Source: JAUWQU01 sp964564285 (GTDB lineage: Bacteria > Planctomycetota > Phycisphaerae > SM23-33). Taken from it: 10,243 bases of DNA. A model generated the notes under the pieces. That model ran no database searches. It was not told the origin of the DNA and was given only the letters and a program-made list of their open reading frames with translations. The position numbers were made by a program, and so were the translations under genes. The stretch is taken from NCBI GenBank assembly GCA_964564285.1, contig CAZMBZ010000190.1:1-10243 (forward strand). Direction: 5' to 3'. How positions within the stretch are numbered: the first letter of the stretch is position 1; every line of letters starts with the position of its first letter. Shown one piece after another: positions 1 through 4,367 of this stretch.

Positions 1-6
1 ATCGAA

Positions 7-79
7 TGGAGCTGGAGAGACTCGAACTCTCGACCTCCTGCATGCCATGCAGGCGCGCTCCCAACTGCGCCACAGCCCC
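7..79 (-). tRNA. tRNA-Ala (anticodon GGC)
   Basis: This is a full 73-nt tRNA cloverleaf on the minus strand. The acceptor arms GGGGCTG and CAGCTCC pair over 7 bp and include the G3:U70 wobble pair that is the identity mark of alanine tRNAs. The D arm is GCGC/GCGC. The anticodon stem CCTGC/GCAGG closes the loop ATGGCAT, giving anticodon GGC (complement of 44-46), which reads GCC and GCT codons. The T arm is GAGAG-TTCGAGT-CTCTC. The discriminator base is A (position 7), and the following bases are TTC, so CCA is not encoded and must be added after transcription. GCC is a frequent Ala codon in the neighbouring genes, which fits. The gene is transcribed leftwards, away from the protein genes. Confidence 0.97.
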
Positions 80-115
80 GATTGGGATAGCACGGACACG
101 AAATCGCGCCTGTGC

Positions 116-183
116 TTATTCAATTATAAAATACCGACTCTCATTAAGAGGCATCTTTTATCATTTTCGGCCGGGGCGGTCAA
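116..183 (-). promoter_or_regulatory. Candidate promoter(s) for the tRNA-Ala gene
   Basis: Reading leftwards, a perfect TATAAT lies at 128-123, about 37 nt upstream of the mature tRNA 5' end, but its -35 is weak. Further upstream is TTGACC (183-178) with a 17-bp spacer to TAAAAG (160-155), a second possible sigma-70-type promoter. The stretch is clearly AT-richer than the genes around it. Either or both could drive the tRNA. The call rests on motif matches only. Confidence 0.45.
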
Positions 184-224
184 GACTTCTAGTGAGAAAG
201 CACCAACAAAAAGTTTTGCCAGCC

Positions 225-246
225 ATGCGGCGAGTCTGCGCCGCAT
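225..246. repeat. Perfect 8-bp inverted repeat (hairpin or operator)
   Basis: The arms ATGCGGCG (225-232) and CGCCGCAT (239-246) are perfect reverse complements around a 6-nt loop. They sit between the leftward tRNA promoter region and the rightward promoter at 263-290. No T-run follows on either strand, so it is not a classical terminator. It could be an operator for the membrane-protein gene, or a terminator or insulator between the two divergent units. The function is unknown. Confidence 0.45.
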
Positions 247-262
247 TCGTGGGCGCGCTCTC

Positions 263-290
263 TTGTCTCGGGTCGTTGCTGCGTTAGAAT
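263..290 (+). promoter_or_regulatory. Candidate sigma-70-type promoter, possibly for a leaderless mRNA
   Basis: TTGTCT (263-268), a 16-bp spacer and TAGAAT (285-290) make a reasonable -35/-10 pair directly in front of the ATG at 297. The expected transcription start, about 7 nt after the -10, falls on or next to that ATG. No Shine-Dalgarno sequence precedes the ATG. Together these point to a leaderless or near-leaderless transcript. Confidence 0.45.
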
Positions 291-296
291 GCCCAA

Positions 297-1277
297 ATGT
301 CAAAGAATACATCCTGGTCAAATCGCCTTGCTCGCGGCCTGGCTGAGGTGGCGGGGCAATCCCTGAGGACCAGCTTCGATTTATTCAAGGTCGTTGTGCC
401 GATTATCATCGTGATTCGGATATTGGACCAGCTTGGGCTGGTCAAGTACCTCGGGGTCGCGCTTGGGCCGGTGATGAAACTGGTGGGCCTGCCCGGTGAG
501 ACCGGACTGGTCTGGGCGATGGCGATGGTTACCAACCTTTACGGTGGCGCGGCTGCGATGGTGTCGCTGGATGTGCCCATAACTGTCGCCCAGGCCACCG
601 TGCTGACGACGATGATGCTCATAGCCCATGGCCTGCCGGTTGAGTTGCGGATCGCCCAGAAGGCGGGCGTCCGATTACGCGTGATGGCAATTATTCGCAT
701 CGGTGGGGCGTTCCTGGCTGGGGTAATCCTCAGCCGCATATACGCCGCCGGCGGATGGCTTCAGCAGCCTAACAGGGCAGTCTTCAGCGCCGCCGAGCGT
801 GATGACTCCTGGCTGGGCTGGCTGGGGGGGCAGGGGATATTCATGCTGAAGGCGGTGGTTATCATCTTCGCGCTGATAACCTTGCTGCGAATCCTCAAGG
901 CTATCGGCGTGATGGACCTGCTGACTCGCCTTCTCGAGCCGGGCCTGCGCCTGCTGGGCATGAGCCGCGACGCTGCTCCGGTGACGGTCATCGGCATGAC
1001 GTTGGGAATTACCTACGGCGGGGGGCTCATCATCCAGGAGGCCCGTTCGGGTATCCTCTCCAAGCGTGATGTGTTCTTCTCCATGGCCCTGATGAGTCTG
1101 TCCCACAGCCTCGTCGAGGACACGATCCTGATGATGCTCCTGGGCGGGCACCTCTCGGGTATTCTTGGCGGAAGGGTGGTGTTTTCGCTGCTGGCGATCT
1201 TCCTGTTGGTGCGTTTGCTGGCAAGGCTGTCGGAGAAGACTTTCGAGAGGTACTTCTGCCGGCCAACCGGGACGTAG
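297..1277 (+). CDS. Membrane protein with two nucleoside-recognition (Gate) domains
   Basis: This 326-aa polytopic inner-membrane protein belongs by appearance to the nucleoside-recognition/Gate family (also seen in spore maturation proteins SpmA/SpmB and nucleoside transporters). The exact substrate cannot be read from the sequence. Two related halves are visible. In the first, a hydrophobic helix (about 29-45) is followed by a loop and LYGGAAAM (81-88), then IAHGLPVE (109-116). In the second, a helix (about 182-200) is followed by TYGGGLI (239-245), then LSHSLVED (268-275). The YGG-containing segment and the following H-x-LP/V-E motif recur in the same order, so the protein is an internal duplication. 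About eight hydrophobic segments are present, with short charged ends. The ATG at 297 has no ribosome binding site but sits at the predicted transcript start; the next in-frame ATG is inside the conserved region. The gene stands alone between a tRNA and a 400-bp spacer. Confidence 0.85.
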   Translation: MSKNTSWSNRLARGLAEVAGQSLRTSFDLFKVVVPIIIVIRILDQLGLVKYLGVALGPVMKLVGLPGETGLVWAMAMVTNLYGGAAAMVSLDVPITVAQATVLTTMMLIAHGLPVELRIAQKAGVRLRVMAIIRIGGAFLAGVILSRIYAAGGWLQQPNRAVFSAAERDDSWLGWLGGQGIFMLKAVVIIFALITLLRILKAIGVMDLLTRLLEPGLRLLGMSRDAAPVTVIGMTLGITYGGGLIIQEARSGILSKRDVFFSMALMSLSHSLVEDTILMMLLGGHLSGILGGRVVFSLLAIFLLVRLLARLSEKTFERYFCRPTGT

Positions 1278-1284
1278 CGAACCA

Positions 1285-1302
1285 AGTCGCGCTTGTGCGA
1301 CT
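1285..1302 (+). terminator. Possible terminator hairpin after the Gate-domain gene
   Basis: AGTCGC (1285-1290) and GCGACT (1297-1302) form a perfect 6-bp stem with a 6-nt loop, 7 nt after the stop codon. No T-run follows, so intrinsic termination would be weak. It may instead protect the 3' end of the mRNA. Confidence 0.3.
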
Positions 1303-1426
1303 AATCGAAACAATCGCACCGCAGCAAACGCAACGTGCTGCTGTAGCTGCCATAGCTTTCGCCAGATCGGGGAGATTATGATCGTTGCGTTTGTCGGTCT
1401 TGTTCCCGTCCTTTCGTCCCTTTTCA

Positions 1427-1454
1427 GGAACTTTGGCTCCTCAGAGCAATCTCG
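1427..1454 (+). promoter_or_regulatory. Possible ECF-sigma-type promoter
   Basis: GGAACTT (1427-1433), a 16-bp spacer and TCTCG (1450-1454) resemble the GGAAC-type -35 and TC-containing -10 used by many extracytoplasmic-function sigma factors. The window encodes such a sigma factor at 8813-9751. A link between the two is speculative, because one site is not enough to define a consensus. Confidence 0.25.
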
Positions 1455-1517
1455 TTTTCGACCTTGCTTGCTGAAGTCTGCGGTTCTGGTTTTCCAGCAC
1501 TTTCCATCACGAGAAAA

Positions 1518-1555
1518 GGATATTCGCAAACCGCCGTATTTTTCGCGAAATATCC
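1518..1555. repeat. Near-perfect inverted repeat with a nested palindrome
   Basis: GGATATTCGC (1518-1527) and GCGAAATATCC (1545-1555) pair over 10 bp with one bulged A, around a 17-nt loop. Nested in the right part is the perfect 10-bp palindrome TTTCGCGAAA (1541-1550). This could be an operator for the gene at 1677 or a structured leader. There is no following T-run, so it does not look like a terminator. Confidence 0.4.
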
Positions 1556-1663
1556 GCACGCCTGCCTCGACCATCCAATCAGGGCCAGGATAGCCCAGTC
1601 AAGAGTTGACATTGAGAACTCGGTATCAAGGTGCATTGCAAACGTCATTTGGCAAAGGAAGCG

Positions 1664-1669
1664 AAGGAG
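1664..1669 (+). promoter_or_regulatory. Strong ribosome binding site that fixes the start at 1677
   Basis: AAGGAG lies 7 nt upstream of ATG 1677. This supports 1677 as the start rather than in-frame upstream codons such as the ATG at 1464, which would add 71 residues of non-conserved-looking, AT-rich sequence before the obvious N-terminal membrane anchor. Confidence 0.85.
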
Positions 1670-1676
1670 TCACATC

Positions 1677-2537
1677 ATGATCGGAAAGACAATCAAGTAC
1701 GTAGTGGCGCCGCTGTTGGTCCTGCTGGTGGTTGGCGGGCTGATGTTCGGGTCGGATCTGGGCAGTTATATCTCCAGTTCCTATAACGGCATGCGCGCAT
1801 CGGTCAAGGAGAGCGTCCCGACCGAATTCGAGTTGCAGCGTGCCCGCGATCTGCTGGAGCAGATCGTTCCGGAGATGCACGCCAACATCAGGCTGATCGC
1901 CCAGGAAGAGGTCGAGGTCGAGAACCTCAATCGCGATATAGCCAATTGCAAGCAAGGCTTAGGCGAGGAGAAGGTTCGCATCGAGAAGATCGGCCATCTG
2001 CTGAGCGGCCAGGCGAAGGTCTTCCAGATCAGCAACCGCCAGTACACCCGCCAGGCCGTCAAGACGGACCTGTCCCGGCGGTTCGATCACTACAGGGAAG
2101 CCGAGATGGTACTTCAGGGCAAGCGACGCCTCCTGGCAAGTCGCGAGCAGTCCCTGGCCGGAGCGGTGGCGGCGCTTCAGCGGGCACGCAGCCAGAAGGA
2201 TCTCCTGGCCGACAAGATCGAGTCCCTGGCCGCCCAGCATCGGCTGGTGGTGGCGGCGTCGGTCGGCTCGAAGTTCCAACTCGAAAGCTCCAAGCTCGCA
2301 CAGACCGAGAAGCTCATCAGGCAGATCAAAAAGCGTCTCGATGTGGCCGAGCGAGTTCTGGCTCACGAGGGCAGCTTCGTCCAGCCGGTCGAGGTGGATG
2401 TTATCGACGAAAAAGATCTGCTGACGCAGGTCGATGAGTACTTCCATCCCGCCAAGGCTGAAGCCGTTGCCGAGGCCCAGAACGACGCCACGGCCGGCGA
2501 GAAGCTCGCTCGGACGCCGCAAGATTCGCAAGAGTAA
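1677..2537 (+). CDS. Membrane-anchored coiled-coil protein of unknown function
   Basis: The 286-aa product has an N-terminal hydrophobic segment (about residues 7-24) with positive residues before it (K4, K7), so it acts as a signal anchor, leaving most of the protein on one side of the membrane. A short linker with several Ser and Gly residues follows. Long stretches rich in Glu, Lys, Arg, Leu and Gln (about 50-110 and 140-230) then look like coiled coil, with a break around 112-135 (VFQISNRQYTRQAVKTDL). The tail (about 258-286) is Ala/Glu-rich and probably disordered. From memory it resembles a membrane-anchored coiled-coil family common in planctomycetes and is loosely PspA-like in shape, but I cannot name a function. 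A role in envelope organisation or stress is a guess. The gene has an excellent ribosome binding site, and 110 bp separate it from the next gene, which seems to have its own promoter. Confidence 0.85.
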   Translation: MIGKTIKYVVAPLLVLLVVGGLMFGSDLGSYISSSYNGMRASVKESVPTEFELQRARDLLEQIVPEMHANIRLIAQEEVEVENLNRDIANCKQGLGEEKVRIEKIGHLLSGQAKVFQISNRQYTRQAVKTDLSRRFDHYREAEMVLQGKRRLLASREQSLAGAVAALQRARSQKDLLADKIESLAAQHRLVVAASVGSKFQLESSKLAQTEKLIRQIKKRLDVAERVLAHEGSFVQPVEVDVIDEKDLLTQVDEYFHPAKAEAVAEAQNDATAGEKLARTPQDSQE

Positions 2538-2551
2538 TCCCTTCTGAGTAT

Positions 2552-2586
2552 GCCCGGGCCGGCGTGGGGGTGGCGCAGGCCCGGGC
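2552..2586 (+). terminator. Strong GC hairpin between coiled-coil and FHA-like genes
   Basis: GCCCGGGCC (2552-2560) and GGCCCGGGC (2578-2586) are a perfect 9-bp, all-GC inverted repeat with a 17-nt loop, 14 nt after the stop of the coiled-coil gene. There is no T-run behind it, so it may be a Rho-assisted terminator, an mRNA 3' stabiliser or a partial attenuator rather than a classical intrinsic terminator. Confidence 0.45.
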
Positions 2587-2589
2587 TGA

Positions 2590-2598
2590 TGGTATACT
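2590..2598 (+). promoter_or_regulatory. Extended -10 promoter for the signalling cluster
   Basis: TGGTATACT combines the TGn extension with TATACT (2593-2598), one base from the TATAAT consensus. There is no recognisable -35 at 17 bp, as is usual for extended -10 promoters. It lies immediately after the GC hairpin, about 50 nt before the GTG at 2648, and would start transcripts near 2605 through the FHA-like, kinase, membrane and sigma genes. Confidence 0.45.
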
Positions 2599-2647
2599 GA
2601 ACCACTTGGCGTCATGAGTCGCCCGGAATAAGGGTTGGAGTCTAAGT

Positions 2648-4246
2648 GTGCGGATTCTGCGAATCAAACAAGCCGAAGCGGCGTTGGCGGATGGCCGACT
2701 TGATGAAGCCTGCGAGCTTCTGGCCGACGCGGATCTGCGTAGCCATCGCCAGGGCCAGAAGATTATGGGTGCCCTGATCGAGCGGCTGATCGCCCGCGGC
2801 CAGGAGCATCTCGCCGCCGAACGCATGGCGCAGGCTTTAAGCGACTGCCAGAAGGCCTCCGAACTGGGCGGCAATATTGAGGCCGCCGAGGACCTGCGAG
2901 CTCGCATCGCCGCGGCCCTGGCGGGTAAGAATCGCGCTCGGCGGACCCACAGTGATGCATTATCCGCCGCCGGCCGACAGGCGGAAGCAGGGCGGCTGAG
3001 CATTGCTGAGCAACTGCTTGCCGGCGCCAATGAAGACAGTACGCGGGTCGGCGAAGTACGTCGCGAGGTCGATACCCGACGCCAGGAAACTTCCGACGCC
3101 GTCCGGCGCTGCCGGGCCGCGATGGAGCGTGGCGACCAGGCCGGGGCGGTCGATGAACTCCTGACCGCTCGCGCCCACCGGGCCAACAACGACGCCCTCG
3201 CCGAGCTGTCGGCCGAAGTGGTGGACGGTTGCGTCGAGCAGGCCCGGCGGGAGTTTATCCGCGGGCGGGTGGACCTGGCAGAGACGCTCCTTGCGAGGGC
3301 AGCCATGCCTTGCGGGGCCGGGCCGCAAATCGCCGAACTCCAGCGGGCCGTCCTGGAATGTCGCCAGGCCATCGCCACCGCCGAGGATGGGCATCTGAGG
3401 CAGGCCGGTGAAATGCTCCGCCGGGCGCGGGCGATACTGCCCGAAGCTGGTTGGATCGGCGAGGCAGTAGATGCCGCCGACCGGGCAGCCCAGGCCGCCG
3501 AGACGTTGCGGTCCGGACCGCTGGGAATCCTGACCGGCGGGGACCAGGCAGCGGATGTCCCCAGCCAGCCCGATCGCGGGCGACGCAGTGGCGACAATCC
3601 TGGCCAGAAGGATGCTGTACCTGTCCTCAAGCCCGTGCCAGTTGTCGAGAATTGGGCCAATATGCCACGGCGATTGGTCATACAACTCGACGGCGCCGGC
3701 AGCAGCCTGGTGTTTCGCGGCAGGCGGGTGACGGTAGGGCCCATCAGTTCGGCCGACCGTCCGGACCTCGGGCTTATGGCCGATGCGAGTCTGCCAACTA
3801 TGAGTATCGAACGAACGGACGAGGGCGATTACTTCCTCGCCAGCGAACATCCTGTTGAGGTGAACGATTGCGCGGTAACGGGCAAGCTGCTGGCCGACGG
3901 AGACAAGATCGCCCTGTCCCCGCGATGCAGGCTTCGGTTCAGACTGCCAACGCCGGCCAGCGCGACGGCAGTGCTCGAACTTTCGACGGCCCGGCTGCCT
4001 CAGGCGGACATCCGCCGAGTGATTCTGATGGACCGCGAGTTGGTTGTCGGCCCAGGCGGTGCGAGCCATGTGCGACTGGATCAGTTGCCCAGTCGGGCCG
4101 TGCTGCAACTCGGCAGCGACAAACTGACCTGCCGAACGGACTGTAAGGTAACGCGGGACAACCGTCCCCTGGACCCGGCGGAGGGCATCCCGCTGGGCAT
4201 CCCGGTGCGGATCGGTCCTGTTGGCATGGTTGTCAACCGGGCTTAA
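2648..4246 (+). CDS. Helical-repeat protein with two C-terminal FHA-like domains
   Basis: This 532-aa protein shows no signal peptide or membrane segment and is probably cytosolic. The GTG start is supported by TTGGAG at 2635-2640, 7 nt upstream. Residues 1-290 are Ala/Arg/Glu-rich helical hairpins of the TPR type, with recurring pieces such as GRLDEACELLADA (16-28), GDQAGAVDELLTA (162-174) and GRVDLAETLLARA (206-218). Residues about 291-340 are a polar linker. Residues 341-433 look like an FHA beta-sandwich (RRVTVGP at 359-365, then LLADGDKIAL at 414-423), and residues 454-530 form a second, more degenerate copy (RELVVGPGG at 463-471). The residues expected to bind phosphothreonine (Arg after the first Gly, Ser-x-x-His, Asn-Gly) are not evident. 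FHA domains commonly partner Ser/Thr kinases, and the next gene is one. It is therefore a likely adaptor or scaffold for that kinase, but the fold assignment is by eye. Confidence 0.8.
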   Translation: MRILRIKQAEAALADGRLDEACELLADADLRSHRQGQKIMGALIERLIARGQEHLAAERMAQALSDCQKASELGGNIEAAEDLRARIAAALAGKNRARRTHSDALSAAGRQAEAGRLSIAEQLLAGANEDSTRVGEVRREVDTRRQETSDAVRRCRAAMERGDQAGAVDELLTARAHRANNDALAELSAEVVDGCVEQARREFIRGRVDLAETLLARAAMPCGAGPQIAELQRAVLECRQAIATAEDGHLRQAGEMLRRARAILPEAGWIGEAVDAADRAAQAAETLRSGPLGILTGGDQAADVPSQPDRGRRSGDNPGQKDAVPVLKPVPVVENWANMPRRLVIQLDGAGSSLVFRGRRVTVGPISSADRPDLGLMADASLPTMSIERTDEGDYFLASEHPVEVNDCAVTGKLLADGDKIALSPRCRLRFRLPTPASATAVLELSTARLPQADIRRVILMDRELVVGPGGASHVRLDQLPSRAVLQLGSDKLTCRTDCKVTRDNRPLDPAEGIPLGIPVRIGPVGMVVNRA

Positions 4247-4352
4247 CAGTCCGTTTAGAAATGGGGCCGCTCGCAGCAAGGGCAGCTTTCTAATCGGGCT
4301 TAGAGGATGATGTAGTGAATGTTTCGAGCGTCCAGTAGACTGGATGGCTTAT

Positions 4353-4357
4353 AGGAA
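4353..4357 (+). promoter_or_regulatory. Ribosome binding site favouring kinase start at 4368
   Basis: AGGAA (4353-4357) lies 10 nt before ATG 4368, while ATG 4344, eight codons upstream in frame, has no purine-rich sequence before it. The domain begins soon after either start, so the choice changes only eight residues. Confidence 0.5.
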
Positions 4358-4367
4358 TCGCCGAACT

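Larger units (their letters stand above)
1303..1662. other. Non-coding spacer, AT-richer, with regulatory-looking elements
   Basis: I see no convincing gene in this spacer. Open frames exist (for example ATG 1378 to TAG 1593 on plus, 71 codons) but their codon use is unlike the neighbours. Elements visible are a GGAACTT box at 1427-1433 with TCTCG 16 nt later, a near-perfect inverted repeat at 1518-1555, and TTGACA at 1606-1611 without a clear -10 at the right distance. The coiled-coil gene at 1677 is probably transcribed from here. Confidence 0.5.

Noticed and set aside
675..1574. 299-aa minus-strand open frame opposite the Gate-domain gene
   Set aside because: It is Gln/His/Arg-rich without motifs, and the plus strand encodes a clear polytopic membrane protein.
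1378..1593. Small open frame of 71 codons in the spacer, with GGGGAG just upstream
   Set aside because: The purine box is only 3 nt from the ATG, codon use differs from the neighbours, and the product has no recognisable pattern beyond a short hydrophobic start.
1606..1634. TTGACA as -35 of a promoter for the coiled-coil gene
   Set aside because: No acceptable -10 lies 16-18 bp downstream; TATCAA is only 12 bp away.
1464..1676. Upstream extension of the coiled-coil protein to ATG 1464 (71 more residues)
   Set aside because: No ribosome binding site there, AT-rich sequence, and it would bury the clear N-terminal membrane anchor; ATG 1677 has AAGGAG at ideal spacing.
2401..4279. Long open frames on the minus strand opposite the FHA-like gene (up to 447 aa)
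   Set aside because: They are shadow frames of a high-GC gene: Arg/Ser/Pro-rich, low in complexity, no domains, and the plus-strand frame has a good start and sensible composition.
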